This document shows, piece by piece, positions 18,140-27,062 of a DNA stretch of 64,000 nt. Source of the stretch: PFJX01 sp964466195 (GTDB lineage Bacteria; Pseudomonadota; Gammaproteobacteria; Burkholderiales; Thiobacillaceae); contig CAYXMQ010000004.1 of assembly GCA_964466195.1 (NCBI GenBank), positions 113,618 to 177,617 of the forward strand, given 5' to 3'. A model generated the notes under the pieces. The model made no database searches, had not been told where the DNA came from, and saw only the letters and a list, made by a program, of their open reading frames with translations. Made by a program: the position numbers and the translations under genes. Position 1 is the first letter of the stretch. Every line of letters begins with the position of its first letter.

Positions 18140-18973
18140 CTAGCGCAGGTATGCCCATAGCGGCCGGGTGTAAAGCATGTAATCGCCGATGTGGCGTTGC
18201 ACTCGCCAGTGCAGCCGGCTCTTGAAGCGAAAACGGGCCTGGGCGGCCCAAGTGGTGTCGATGGAGAATTGCCTCGCCAGGTCGCTCAGCGTGGTGAAAT
18301 GCACATCGTGCCGGTCGGCGAGACGCTTCAGCCGGTCCTGATAGGCCGCCAACGACATGGGTCCGGGATTGCTGCGCGCCTCCTTGAAATCATAGTGGTG
18401 CTGAATGGAAATGATCGTTTTCCAGCGAGGAATGGGACGTTCTGCATTTCGAACCGCGACGGCCAGGTGGTGGATGTCACAGGTGTGCGGTAACACCCGC
18501 AGCGCCGGGTGCAGACCGCGCGGGTAATCCATACCGGCGGAGATATAACTGTAATTCCGCTCCTCCAGCAAAGCGACGGTGGCGGCGTCGTAGGTATTCC
18601 AGGGCGGCACGAAACCCAGAATCGGGCCGGAGAAGGCGGCTTCCAGTATTTGACGCCCCTCATCCAGGCAACGCCGTTGCTCGTCGGGAGGCACGCCCTG
18701 AAATTCGCTCTTTACGCCTTCTGGAGTGGTGGCGATAGGCATGTGGGAAAGGCCGTGCTGGGCGACTTCGATGCGCCGCGCCGCCTGCGCAGCAATCAGA
18801 TGCGGCGCGTTGCCCGCCTCGATCGGCACAGGCCCATCCGGGCTCGGCGCCAAGGGCACGACCGCAAAAGTGGCAGGAACGCCGACCTGTTCCAGAACCC
18901 GCAGGATGCCTTCTTCCAGAGCATGATCACTGCTGGCAGAGGGGTCGTCGAAACGCAGGGCAATCTGAATCAT
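18140..18973 (-). CDS. Polysaccharide-deacetylase-fold protein, DUF2334-like
   Basis: 277 residues. LRFDDPSASSDH near residue 7 gives the paired aspartates of a NodB-type TIM-barrel metal site. AQHGLSHMP near residue 92 gives the HxxxH-like metal ligands, and FVPPWNTYD near residue 121 is a further fold-typical strand. No signal peptide, so probably cytoplasmic. The ATG of the upstream coding gene's neighbour overlaps in ATGA fashion (18970-18973). It may deacetylate or simply bind a glycan intermediate; many DUF2334-type proteins lack demonstrated activity. Confidence 0.65.
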   Translation of the reverse strand: MIQIALRFDDPSASSDHALEEGILRVLEQVGVPATFAVVPLAPSPDGPVPIEAGNAPHLIAAQAARRIEVAQHGLSHMPIATTPEGVKSEFQGVPPDEQRRCLDEGRQILEAAFSGPILGFVPPWNTYDAATVALLEERNYSYISAGMDYPRGLHPALRVLPHTCDIHHLAVAVRNAERPIPRWKTIISIQHHYDFKEARSNPGPMSLAAYQDRLKRLADRHDVHFTTLSDLARQFSIDTTWAAQARFRFKSRLHWRVQRHIGDYMLYTRPLWAYLR

Positions 18974-19926
18974 CGGACTTCCTTTTCTTGACGGTCGCGG
19001 CGCCGTAAGTAGAGGCCGCGCACCATGCCCCAGGCATGGGTGGCGTTCATTCCCTGACGCAGGAACTCCTGATCACCGCGCAGCGTCATGCCCAGCGCCT
19101 TGGCACTGTGGCGCAAGGCCTGGGCCAGCATGAAGGGCGGCACACCCAACACGCTTCGCACATAGTCGGTGGTGCTGTAGCGACCGATACGGACGCCTTC
19201 GCGGTGGTGCAGTCTCAGAAAATAACTGCGCTTCAGCTTCCAGGTATCGACGTGATGGTAGATCAGCATTTCCGGTCGATAGCGCAGGCGCACCCCCATT
19301 TCCAGCATGCGGCCGTACATGTGGGTGTCGGAACCGCCGCCGATGCCTTCGCCGGCCCGGTTGTAGCGCGTATCGAAGCGCAGTTCCGGATGCTCGCGGA
19401 ACAGACTCAGGCAGTAGCCGATGTTGCCAGTGTAGAAGCGTTGCGACGGATGCGTATTCCAGTAGGCATCGGGGCCGTAGTCCACTTCGCCGAGGAATCC
19501 ACGTATGCCGGCGTTCATCCAGTTGGGAGCCGATATGGTGCGAAAGTCCACCGTGATCGGCCCGCTGACGCACTGGGCGCCCTCGCTGTGCAAAGCGTCC
19601 AAGCCGGCAGCAAGCCATTCCGGCCCCGGCAGCTCGTCGTCGTCCAGCATCAGCAAGTAATCCTGATCCAGGGTTTCGGTGATGAGGCGATTGCGCGCGG
19701 GCACGATGCCCTGTTCCGTTTCCATCACCCAGCGCAAGGGAGCGCCAGGCTCATTGGCCAGTTCGTCCAGCACCTTGGAGGTATGGTCGCGGCTGTTGTT
19801 GTTGACTACCAGGATTTCGAAGGGATAGGGGCAAGACAGGCCGCGCAGCACATGCACCAGGCCGGGCAAGCTGTCGGCGCGGTTGTAGGTGCAGAAACCG
19901 ACGGTGATTTTGGGCATCGTGCTCAT
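18970..19926 (-). CDS. Glycosyltransferase family 2
   Basis: 318 residues. GT2 opening ITVGFCTYNRADSL, EILVVNNNSRD near residue 41, LMLDDDELPGPEWL near residue 93 (donor/metal site), and GGGSDTHMYGRML near residue 202. The start at 19926 forms an ATGA overlap with the stop of the upstream GT2 gene; the long open frame before it is shadow. Its 3' end overlaps the DUF2334-like gene by 4. Part of a tightly packed group of two GT2, two deacetylase-fold and one GH99-like gene. Sugar unknown. Confidence 0.85.
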   Translation of the reverse strand: MSTMPKITVGFCTYNRADSLPGLVHVLRGLSCPYPFEILVVNNNSRDHTSKVLDELANEPGAPLRWVMETEQGIVPARNRLITETLDQDYLLMLDDDELPGPEWLAAGLDALHSEGAQCVSGPITVDFRTISAPNWMNAGIRGFLGEVDYGPDAYWNTHPSQRFYTGNIGYCLSLFREHPELRFDTRYNRAGEGIGGGSDTHMYGRMLEMGVRLRYRPEMLIYHHVDTWKLKRSYFLRLHHREGVRIGRYSTTDYVRSVLGVPPFMLAQALRHSAKALGMTLRGDQEFLRQGMNATHAWGMVRGLYLRRRDRQEKEVR

Positions 19927-20870
19927 GATGGGCTTGTGGATAATCCGAGTAATGCCTTGTGGACCGGCAGGGGCAACAGGGCGGGGAGCATGTAGCGCCA
20001 TTGTTCGACTGCGCCATAGCCCTGCCGCATGACACGGCGAAAGATCGCCCGAGCGGTGGTCAGGTCGCGTTGCCAGTACGCGGTCATGCCTTCGTGCAGC
20101 AATTCGCCATGGGTGGCCTGTCTGACTTTTCGCCTGCCTAGTTTCTCGGTGATGTCCGGTCGTTCGGCGAGAAAATCGAGTTGCGCCTGCCAGTGTTGCA
20201 GGGCCGCATTGAGCCGGTTGCCGGAAGCCTGCACGCCGCCATGGAAATGGTAATACGCCAATACCTCGGCGACGCGCACAATAGGACGGTCGATGGCCAC
20301 ACGCAACCAAAGGGCGAAATCCTCGGAGTTTCGATAAGCAGGATTGAATCCGCCAGCGGCGCGGATCGCTTCGGCGCGCGTCAGGGTCGCGTGGATCGGC
20401 CAACGACATGAAGCCAGCAGTTCTATCGTCTTGTCGGGGCCTTCATAGTCGGGCGGAACATAGGGTTCGCCCTGGCCGCCAAGCAGGCCGACATTCTGCC
20501 AGCCGCAATAGGCCAGCGCGGCGCCCGTACGTTGGGTGAGACCGCTCAGCAGTTTTTCAAGGATGGCGGGCTCCCAGGTGTCATCGGCGTCGAGGAAGGC
20601 GATGAACTCGCCGCGCGCCGCCTCGATACCGCGGTTTCTGGCGGAGCTCACGCCCCGATTGGGTTGGCTGATGGTACGCAAGCGCGGATCGTTGATGCTT
20701 CCAAGCCTCTCCAGGCTGCCGTCGCTCGAGCCGTCGTCCACCACGATATGTTCGACCTCTCCATGAGTTTGCCCGAGGACGCATCGCACGGCGCGGGCAA
20801 TAAAGCGTTCGCCGTTGTAGCAGGGCGTGACGACCGAAATCAGGCCGGGCGTGAAGCCGGGCACGCTCAT
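19923..20870 (-). CDS. Glycosyltransferase family 2
   Basis: 315 residues. GT2 signature ISVVTPCYNGERFIARA at the start, IVVDDGSSDGS near residue 42, FLDADDTWEPAI near residue 95, and a glutamate-bearing NSEDFALWLRV near residue 190 as the likely catalytic region. The ATG at 20870 overlaps the deacetylase stop by 4 bases. Same operon as its neighbours; specificity unknown. Confidence 0.85.
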   Translation of the reverse strand: MSVPGFTPGLISVVTPCYNGERFIARAVRCVLGQTHGEVEHIVVDDGSSDGSLERLGSINDPRLRTISQPNRGVSSARNRGIEAARGEFIAFLDADDTWEPAILEKLLSGLTQRTGAALAYCGWQNVGLLGGQGEPYVPPDYEGPDKTIELLASCRWPIHATLTRAEAIRAAGGFNPAYRNSEDFALWLRVAIDRPIVRVAEVLAYYHFHGGVQASGNRLNAALQHWQAQLDFLAERPDITEKLGRRKVRQATHGELLHEGMTAYWQRDLTTARAIFRRVMRQGYGAVEQWRYMLPALLPLPVHKALLGLSTSPS

Positions 20871-21688
20871 GGCGTGGCGACCCCCAAGCGGGACTTGACC
20901 CGGTCCAGTGCATAGCTGCCCAGGCGGGGCCAACTCACGTCGTTATCGGCAAAGGCAAGCTTGCGTGCGAAGGTGGCCAGATCATCATGGTTGAAGACGC
21001 TGACGCGGCGCATGCGCAGCGGATCATGGTCGCGCAGGGCCCAGCCGCTGCGAGTGGTGCAGGCGGCGCGATAACCCGTCGCGCGTACCGCTTCGACGGT
21101 GGCATCGTTGAACTTGCCATAGGGATAAGCAAAGCTGGTGACGGGTGCGCCGAGCAGGTTTTCCAGGTCTTCGCGCGCGCCGCGCAGTTCGTCCGCCCAC
21201 AACTCCGGCGCGGCCTCCGTAAGTTGGCAATGGCTGCGGGTGTGGGAGCCGATCTCCATGCCGGCAGCCTGCATGTCGCGCAATTCCTGTGCCGACAACA
21301 GACGCCCCTCCGGACGACCATCGGCGGGCCACTTGGGCGACTGTCCGACTGAGCCGGATACCATAAACCAGGTGGCACACATGCCGCGCCGAGCCAGCAT
21401 TTCCACGGCGACGAGGTTGTCGGCATAGCCGTCATCAAAGGTGAGCACTACGGTCTTCGCCGGCAATTGGCCTGGATCGAGCAGGCTGGTCATGGTCACC
21501 GCACGCCAACCCTCGCTGACCAAGAAATCGAGTTGCGCCTCCAGACGCCCCACTGAAACCGCCCAGGTCCAGGGCGGCGTGCCGGCGCCCGGTGTTACTG
21601 CATGGTACATGAGCATTAGCGGACCATGCGCACCGGCGCCGCGAGCTATAGCGTGGCTGATGGGATCAACCCAATTCTCCACAAGCAT
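20867..21688 (-). CDS. Polysaccharide deacetylase (NodB domain, CE4)
   Basis: 273 residues. NodB motif 1 TFDDGYADN is near residue 83 and motif 2 SHTRSHCQ near residue 148, supplying Asp-Asp and the two metal-binding His. FAYPYGKFND near residue 185 is motif 3. No signal peptide is evident, so the enzyme may act on a lipid-linked or nucleotide-linked sugar in the cytoplasm. ATG start, 3 bases after the stop of the GH99-like gene and overlapping the next GT2 by 4 bases. It probably removes N- or O-acetyl groups from the glycan made by this cluster. Confidence 0.8.
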   Translation of the reverse strand: MLVENWVDPISHAIARGAGAHGPLMLMYHAVTPGAGTPPWTWAVSVGRLEAQLDFLVSEGWRAVTMTSLLDPGQLPAKTVVLTFDDGYADNLVAVEMLARRGMCATWFMVSGSVGQSPKWPADGRPEGRLLSAQELRDMQAAGMEIGSHTRSHCQLTEAAPELWADELRGAREDLENLLGAPVTSFAYPYGKFNDATVEAVRATGYRAACTTRSGWALRDHDPLRMRRVSVFNHDDLATFARKLAFADNDVSWPRLGSYALDRVKSRLGVATP

Positions 21689-21691
21689 GGC

Positions 21692-22771
21692 TCAGACGCC
21701 CATTTCCTGGCGGATCACTTCCAGATAGGCATGCCCCCATTGCTGGTCGGGCTCGACGTAGTTGCCCTCGGCCCATTCATTCCAGGCTTTGAGGAAAACG
21801 ATGCGATCCTGCGGCCGGTTGTCAGCCACCCGCGCTATCGCTTGTTGCAAATGCCGCCGGAACAATTCCGGCGTTGAGCCTTGCAGAACCACGCCGCGCA
21901 TGCCGGAACGCGGGGTGTTGTCCCAGCGGGGCAATGCGATGGGATAGTCGGGGAAATCCACCTGGTTGCTGCGCAATAGGCTGGGCAGGAATTCCTCGTA
22001 ATCCCAAATGGTGAGTTCTGATTTCTGGTGTTTCAGCGCCAGTTTGAGCTTGGTGCTCAGGTAGCGACGCGGAATCCGCCCGTCGCGACGCGGCAGCGCC
22101 TGCATGGTGCAGGCGTCCAGACCGCGTGGACGCGGATCCCAGGTTTCATCGCGGTGCGAAACGCCGACCAGGTGTAGACCGGGCAGACCCGCCTTGAGTG
22201 CACGTTCGCGGAAGAAATCCATGACCTTCTGCACATCGGGAATGTCGTCCGGCTTGTAGATCAGAAAAACGGGTTTGTCGTCCAAGGTGATGTAACGGGA
22301 GTCGGTAAATGCCTGGAGCAACCAGTCAAAATGGGCGGCATGGTCGTCCCAGCCCGGATAGACCTGTTCAATCAGGCTCTTGTTGGTGCCATCCCAGGCC
22401 GTACTCCAACTGTGATTGGCCCAGCACAAGCAGAACGGAAAATCGGGTTCCTTCGACAGAAGAATCTCATTCACCGGCCGTTCCAGAATACGCCTCCCGC
22501 CAAACCAGTAGTGGTAGTAGCAGAATCCCTCGATACCGTATTCGCGCGCCAGTTCCGCCTGGGCATGGCGCGCTTCGGGCAGCCGCAGGTCGTAGAAGCC
22601 GAGGTCGGCCGGCACCTGGGGCTGGCGATGCCCCGGAAACAGGGGTTGCGCCTTGGCCACGTTGGTCCACTCGGTGAAGCCCTTGCCCCACCACTGATCG
22701 TTTTCCGGCGTGGGGTGGAATTGGGGCAGGTGGAAGGCGATGAGGCGGGACTTTGCAGTCGGATTCGTCAT
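21692..22771 (-). CDS. GH99-like / WbsX-family protein
   Basis: 359 residues. It opens with AFHLPQFHPTPENDQWWG and WTNVAKAQPLFPGHRQP, the signature start of WbsX-type proteins found in O-antigen and rhamnan clusters, and closes with LKAWNEWAEGNYVEPD. The TIM-barrel relates to glycoside hydrolase family 99, and the conserved acidic residues around FCYYHYWFGG and WNEWAEG are present. Whether WbsX proteins are hydrolases or transferases is not settled as far as I know. ATG start; next gene 3 bases away. Confidence 0.8.
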   Translation of the reverse strand: MTNPTAKSRLIAFHLPQFHPTPENDQWWGKGFTEWTNVAKAQPLFPGHRQPQVPADLGFYDLRLPEARHAQAELAREYGIEGFCYYHYWFGGRRILERPVNEILLSKEPDFPFCLCWANHSWSTAWDGTNKSLIEQVYPGWDDHAAHFDWLLQAFTDSRYITLDDKPVFLIYKPDDIPDVQKVMDFFRERALKAGLPGLHLVGVSHRDETWDPRPRGLDACTMQALPRRDGRIPRRYLSTKLKLALKHQKSELTIWDYEEFLPSLLRSNQVDFPDYPIALPRWDNTPRSGMRGVVLQGSTPELFRRHLQQAIARVADNRPQDRIVFLKAWNEWAEGNYVEPDQQWGHAYLEVIRQEMGV

Positions 22772-22793
22772 GTCGGCTACCGTATTGGGGGCG

Positions 22794-23546
22794 TCATCGT
22801 TTGAAACGCCAAAGAAAAAAAACGTCCGCCAAGACGCGGAGCCTTTCCATCAGGGTCATACTTTTGCTGCCATGGCGGGTTGTTTCCAGTTTGAATGTCT
22901 CACTCGCACCCCAAACACTTTCCTTCCCCATGGTGACGGGCCAGAAACCGCTTCGCCAGGCCACATAGGGAAAACTCAGTTGGTCTCGGCGACTTTGCGT
23001 CAGGAGTTCGTGCCACCACTCTTCCATGAGCTTGATGATGGTCGGGTCGTTATGCCGGCGGATCAGCACGCCGCCTTCAATGAGTCCAAAATTTTCCGGG
23101 AAACCTTCGCTTCGGTACATATCGAGCTGGCGGGTGATGACCTGCGGGTCTTCCTTGCGCATCTCGATACAGACCTGGCCTTCCTCGTAGATGCAGGACC
23201 GAAGCGGATGATTGAAACTCAGCATGCTCGGGTAAGCGTATTTTTCCAGCAATGCCCGGATGTCCCCGATGATCCTGATGCTGCCGTCCACATAGATGCT
23301 GTAGTCGTATTCCGGAAAGAACCGATGCGGCAATAGTTTCACCTGCCGGTTTGCGCGGGTCGGATCAAGGTTTGACTTGGGAAAAGGGCGGCCTTTCCAG
23401 ATGGTGTTGTTGGTCAGTGCGAACCATTTTGGTTGGTCAGTGAAGCAGACGTAATCGATCTCCGGATCGATGTGCGCCGGATTGCGCAGCGGGTTGTAAT
23501 TATTGACGATGGCCGTGTAGACGACGATCTTGTTCCGGGGAGACAC
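22794..23546 (-). CDS. Glycosyltransferase-like protein, TOD1/MUCI70 (DUF616) type
   Basis: 250 residues. IVVYTAIVNNYNPL at the start, YVCFTDQP near residue 32, and DYSIYVDGSI near residue 80 (a DxD-like metal site) are typical of the DUF616/TOD1 group. The GTG at 23546 was chosen: AAGGAG sits 6 bases upstream and the conserved domain starts right after it. Upstream codons overlap the Wzt gene and look like shadow. The C-terminus is basic and hydrophobic (LADVFFLWRFKR). Likely adds a sugar to the glycan exported by the adjacent ABC system. Confidence 0.7.
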   Translation of the reverse strand: MSPRNKIVVYTAIVNNYNPLRNPAHIDPEIDYVCFTDQPKWFALTNNTIWKGRPFPKSNLDPTRANRQVKLLPHRFFPEYDYSIYVDGSIRIIGDIRALLEKYAYPSMLSFNHPLRSCIYEEGQVCIEMRKEDPQVITRQLDMYRSEGFPENFGLIEGGVLIRRHNDPTIIKLMEEWWHELLTQSRRDQLSFPYVAWRSGFWPVTMGKESVWGASETFKLETTRHGSKSMTLMERLRVLADVFFLWRFKR

Positions 23547-23568
23547 GCTGCGCTCCTTGAGGGGGAGG

Positions 23569-24819
23569 TCAAGCAACGGTCGGCGGGAAGGCGCGCCCGT
23601 CCAGTTGCCAGGTGGCGGGAATTTGTAGCGTCCGGGAACCGGGTTCTCGCACCTCGGTATCACCCGGCCTGACTTTGAAAGTGTTCAAGGTTTCACCGAT
23701 GAACAGGGGCCGTTTCATGCCGTCGTACAAGCTGAAACGCAGGCAGTACACGCCGGGAACCAGAGGGAAATATGGAATCTGGTATTCGACAACGTGCTCG
23801 CCAACAGCCAGATGCGGGCGCTGATCGTAAACGCCGGTGGAACCCGCCGACAGGTACACAAAGTCCGTGCTGTGCGTGCCGACGATCAACTCCACATCAT
23901 CGATCGGTGTTTCCAGCTTGAAGACGACCCGCACCCGCAGCGGATCGCAGGAATTGATTTCGTCTATGACCATGCCGGCTTCGTCAACCAACTCGATCGA
24001 AGTCAGCGAGACCTCGTCGGAGGAATCGACCTGTGCCAAAGTAGCGGAGGCAGCGGAGCGATAGCTTTCCACCTTGGCGTTGGCGTGTTCATAGAACAGC
24101 GTGCACACCTCATCGGGTTTGCCATCCATACTGATCTTGCCATGTTCCAGAAGAATGGTGCGGGTGCACAGGCGAGCCACTTGCCGGATGTTATGGCTGA
24201 CCAGCAGCACGGTCCGATTCTGCCGCCGGATGATTTCTTCCATTCGGTCGAAGCACTTGCGTTGGAAGGCTAAATCGCCGACGGCCAGCACTTCGTCCAC
24301 GATCAGAATATCGGAATCGATGCTGGTGGCCACCGCGAAGCCCAACCGGATCTGCATGCCCGAGCTGTATCGCTTCACCGGCGTGTCAATGAAATCCTCC
24401 AGTTCCGCAAATTCGATGATTTCGTCGATCTTCTTGGCGATCAGCTTGCGCGACATGCCGAGGATGGAGGCGTTCAGATAAATGTTTTCTCGCCCCGTGA
24501 ATTCGGCGACGAAACCGGCCCCCACCTCGATCAGCGGTGCGACTGTGCCGTTCACCCGCACGGTGCCGCGGGTCGGTTGGGTGATACGGGCGAGGTGTTT
24601 GAGCAGCGTGCTCTTGCCGGCGCCGTTATGCCCGATGATGCCAACGATTTCACCCGGCTCGATGGAGAAGGCGACATCGTCCAAGGCCTTGAACAGTGCG
24701 CGTTCTGGCACCGGCTTGCCGGTGAGGCGAGCCGCGATATTCGACAGGCTCTGGCGGACCCCGATCTGGTTGCCCAGGCGGTATTCCTTGGTTACGTGAT
24801 CGACTTCGATGATAGGCAT
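23569..24819 (-). CDS. wzt: Polysaccharide ABC exporter ATPase with C-terminal glycan-binding domain (Wzt)
   Basis: 416 residues. Walker A GHNGAGKST is near residue 63, the signature YSSGMQIRLGFA near residue 153, and Walker B ILIVDEVLAVGD near residue 174. Residues from about 275 to the end form an extra beta-rich domain like Wzt_C. In O-antigen exporters this domain reads the terminal modification of the finished chain. The ATG at 24819 was chosen because the conserved start (PIIEVDHVTKEYRL) follows directly and it lies 8 bases after the permease stop. With Wzm (24827-25645) it exports a completed, lipid-linked polysaccharide across the inner membrane. Confidence 0.9.
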   Translation of the reverse strand: MPIIEVDHVTKEYRLGNQIGVRQSLSNIAARLTGKPVPERALFKALDDVAFSIEPGEIVGIIGHNGAGKSTLLKHLARITQPTRGTVRVNGTVAPLIEVGAGFVAEFTGRENIYLNASILGMSRKLIAKKIDEIIEFAELEDFIDTPVKRYSSGMQIRLGFAVATSIDSDILIVDEVLAVGDLAFQRKCFDRMEEIIRRQNRTVLLVSHNIRQVARLCTRTILLEHGKISMDGKPDEVCTLFYEHANAKVESYRSAASATLAQVDSSDEVSLTSIELVDEAGMVIDEINSCDPLRVRVVFKLETPIDDVELIVGTHSTDFVYLSAGSTGVYDQRPHLAVGEHVVEYQIPYFPLVPGVYCLRFSLYDGMKRPLFIGETLNTFKVRPGDTEVREPGSRTLQIPATWQLDGRAFPPTVA

Positions 24820-24826
24820 GGTGCGC

Positions 24827-25645
24827 TCAGATGACGTCAGCAAAATGGCTTTCCGCATGGCGGAAGGCTCGGTAGCTAATGGGCAGCAACACGGCTACCA
24901 GGATCATGCCGGGCAGCAGCGTCGCCAGATCGGGGGCGACACCCCTTAGAACCGCATTCTGGAAACCATCGATAATGCCGGCCAGCGGGTTGAGCAGGTA
25001 GAGCTGATAGAGAAAGTCGGACCAGTCTCCCGCCGCCTGATTCACCAGCAGCTTCTCCTTGACCAGCTGCAGCGGATAGATGATCGGCGAGACATACATC
25101 ATCAGCGACAACAGCAAGGGCAACGCATTGCCAATGTCGCGGTAATACACATTCACCGCCGCGCCGGCCATAGCAAGCACCAAAGCGGCCAGGATGGTAT
25201 AGAGCAGAATGACCGGAATCCACAACAAGGCCATCGACGGCACGATGTCGTACCAGGCCATGAGCGCGAACAACAGCAACAGGTTGATCCCCAAATCGAC
25301 GATGCGGGTGATCACGCTGGAGAGCGGAAATATCTCGCGCGGGAAATAGATTTTCTTGATCAAGTGGGCGTTGTTGACCACGCTGCCCACGCCATCGGAG
25401 GCCGCCTCCTGGAAGAACACCCAGGGCAGCAGGGCCGCAAAAGTCAGGATGGGATAGGGAATGTCGCCGCTTTCGATGCCGACGAAGCTGCGCACCAAAG
25501 TGAAGATGAGCATGAGCATGACCGGTTTGATCACTGCCCAAGCGATACCCAGATAGGCCTGCTTGTAACGCAAGACCACGTTTTTCCAGATCAGGGTGAA
25601 CAGCAGTTCACGGTAGAGGTAGAGATCTTTGAAGGTGCCTATCAT
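24827..25645 (-). CDS. wzm: Polysaccharide ABC exporter permease (Wzm, ABC-2 type)
   Basis: 272 residues with six hydrophobic helices. The family-typical N-terminus (ELLFTLIWKNVVLRYKQAYLG) and FPREIFPLSSV motif of ABC-2 polysaccharide permeases are present. The ATG at 25645 is preferred to that at 25675 since only it has a ribosome site (AGGA, 7 bases upstream). A candidate promoter lies at 25724-25750. It forms the channel for the adjacent Wzt. Confidence 0.9.
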   Translation of the reverse strand: MIGTFKDLYLYRELLFTLIWKNVVLRYKQAYLGIAWAVIKPVMLMLIFTLVRSFVGIESGDIPYPILTFAALLPWVFFQEAASDGVGSVVNNAHLIKKIYFPREIFPLSSVITRIVDLGINLLLLFALMAWYDIVPSMALLWIPVILLYTILAALVLAMAGAAVNVYYRDIGNALPLLLSLMMYVSPIIYPLQLVKEKLLVNQAAGDWSDFLYQLYLLNPLAGIIDGFQNAVLRGVAPDLATLLPGMILVAVLLPISYRAFRHAESHFADVI

Positions 25646-25723
25646 TGTTCGTCCTGTAATGAGCGCGCCCGGCATGCGCCGAAGAGACGAGAAATATGCA
25701 TATTTTCTGGGTAGTGCCGCGGC

Positions 25724-25750
25724 ATTATAAGGGGCTTACATGACGATCAA
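25724..25750 (-). promoter_or_regulatory. Candidate sigma70 promoter for wzm-wzt and genes downstream
   Basis: On the minus strand, TTGATC at 25750-25745 and a perfect TATAAT at 25729-25724 are separated by 15 bases. The leader to the wzm ATG would be about 70 bases. This is in the 184-bp gap between the SGNH-like gene and wzm, so the ABC block is probably a separate transcript from the MBOAT block. The short spacer lowers confidence. Confidence 0.5.
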
Positions 25751-25829
25751 GCACAACGCCAACATGCAAGATTGGGGGCGATGCAAGCGCTTAGCACATA
25801 GCCAAACGTTGGTTGGCGCTCTTGGCAGG

Positions 25830-27059
25830 CTAGTGGTGGTGAACTTGGATGCCTTTGATCTTTTCGGCGATCTCCGAAATATCCGCCCGTTGTAGGGAAG
25901 CATATTCGACATGCCTCACTCGGATAGCTTGCAGGTGCTGCTCGATGTTGTCCGCCCCAAGCCGCAGGCCGAAATCCTCATGGAAGGGCAAGTCGGCAGA
26001 GCGCGTACCCAATACCCGGTCAAACATCAGGCGGCCGGTAGCGGTCTTGAAATGACTGCTTTCCCAGTACCAGCGCATTCGGGTTTTAGCATCGCCCTGT
26101 AAGGGTATCTTTTCCGTGGTGATGCTGTTGTAGCTGGAAAAATCCCACAGCGGGAACGGTTTGGCTCCCGGTGTGCGAGCCGCTTCGTCCTCGACCAGGC
26201 GCACCAGTCGCCGCTTCCAGTCTTCAAGCTTTTGCCAGGTTCCATTCAACCAGTAAAGTTCAAGCATATGCGCATGCATGGGGCTGATGATCAGCCGCAG
26301 GTCGATGCCCTGCGCACGGCAGAACATCAGCAAGGTTCTGAAGTCCTCATAGGGTTGGCGATCATCCCCTTTGAACGCCCGGCCGGCTGGTCTGATCAGC
26401 GTCATGAACAGGTTTCGGTGCCCGCCCACCCGATCTATCGCGCTCTGGAAACGCTCTGGATGCCGCGCGCCGTTGGATAGATAGATGACAGGTGCAGACG
26501 TGTTTTGCGCCCGGATGGTGGCGATTGATTCCAGCAACGCGTCGTAGGACAGCAGCGACATCACCAGGTCACCGATCCATGCCCCATTGATTTCCGGACT
26601 TGGCTTCAGATCCAGCCTGGTCTCATCGAATCCGCTTTCCTGTTGCACGCGGGGATCGAACATGAAATCGTCAAGCAGCAGCACTACTTGCTTGAGTCGG
26701 TTTTGGGCTTGTGCATGTTGTAGATTGCGCAGAATCTCGTGGATGCGTGCGCTCTGGATCGCCATGTTGTAAACCGGGTGCGCATCTACGCGCCAGCCAG
26801 GGTGATCGGGATCCAGATACTCCGCCCGCGACGTCCCCAGAATCAGGCCACGCGGCTGCAACATGCGGACTGCGTGCGGCTTGGCCATGCGCAGATATTT
26901 TTGGTACTGGGTCTTCTCGGCGTTGAAGCCTTGCCAGGTTGGCATGCCGAACAGGCCAAACGGGTCGACGCTCAGGTTGATCGAAAAAGTCATCGCCAAT
27001 GCGCCGAACACCAGCGAAAAAAATATCCGGTTGAAGTGCGTGGCGAGTGCTTTCGACAT
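25830..27059 (-). CDS. SGNH/AlgX-like periplasmic acyl-transfer partner protein
   Basis: 409 residues. One N-terminal membrane anchor (about residues 11-29) is followed by a large extracytoplasmic domain. LGTSRAEYLDPDHPG near residue 74 looks like the block I serine of SGNH hydrolases, and WESSHFKTATGRLMFD near residue 333 like the block V His region. It ends in three histidines. It lies 3 bases after the MBOAT gene. MBOAT/SGNH pairs (AlgI with AlgJ/AlgX, DltB with DltD) move acyl groups across the membrane and onto a polymer. So this is probably the periplasmic half of a glycan O-acylation pair. Family assignment is by motif and context. Confidence 0.65.
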   Translation of the reverse strand: MSKALATHFNRIFFSLVFGALAMTFSINLSVDPFGLFGMPTWQGFNAEKTQYQKYLRMAKPHAVRMLQPRGLILGTSRAEYLDPDHPGWRVDAHPVYNMAIQSARIHEILRNLQHAQAQNRLKQVVLLLDDFMFDPRVQQESGFDETRLDLKPSPEINGAWIGDLVMSLLSYDALLESIATIRAQNTSAPVIYLSNGARHPERFQSAIDRVGGHRNLFMTLIRPAGRAFKGDDRQPYEDFRTLLMFCRAQGIDLRLIISPMHAHMLELYWLNGTWQKLEDWKRRLVRLVEDEAARTPGAKPFPLWDFSSYNSITTEKIPLQGDAKTRMRWYWESSHFKTATGRLMFDRVLGTRSADLPFHEDFGLRLGADNIEQHLQAIRVRHVEYASLQRADISEIAEKIKGIQVHHH

Positions 27060-27062
27060 GGC

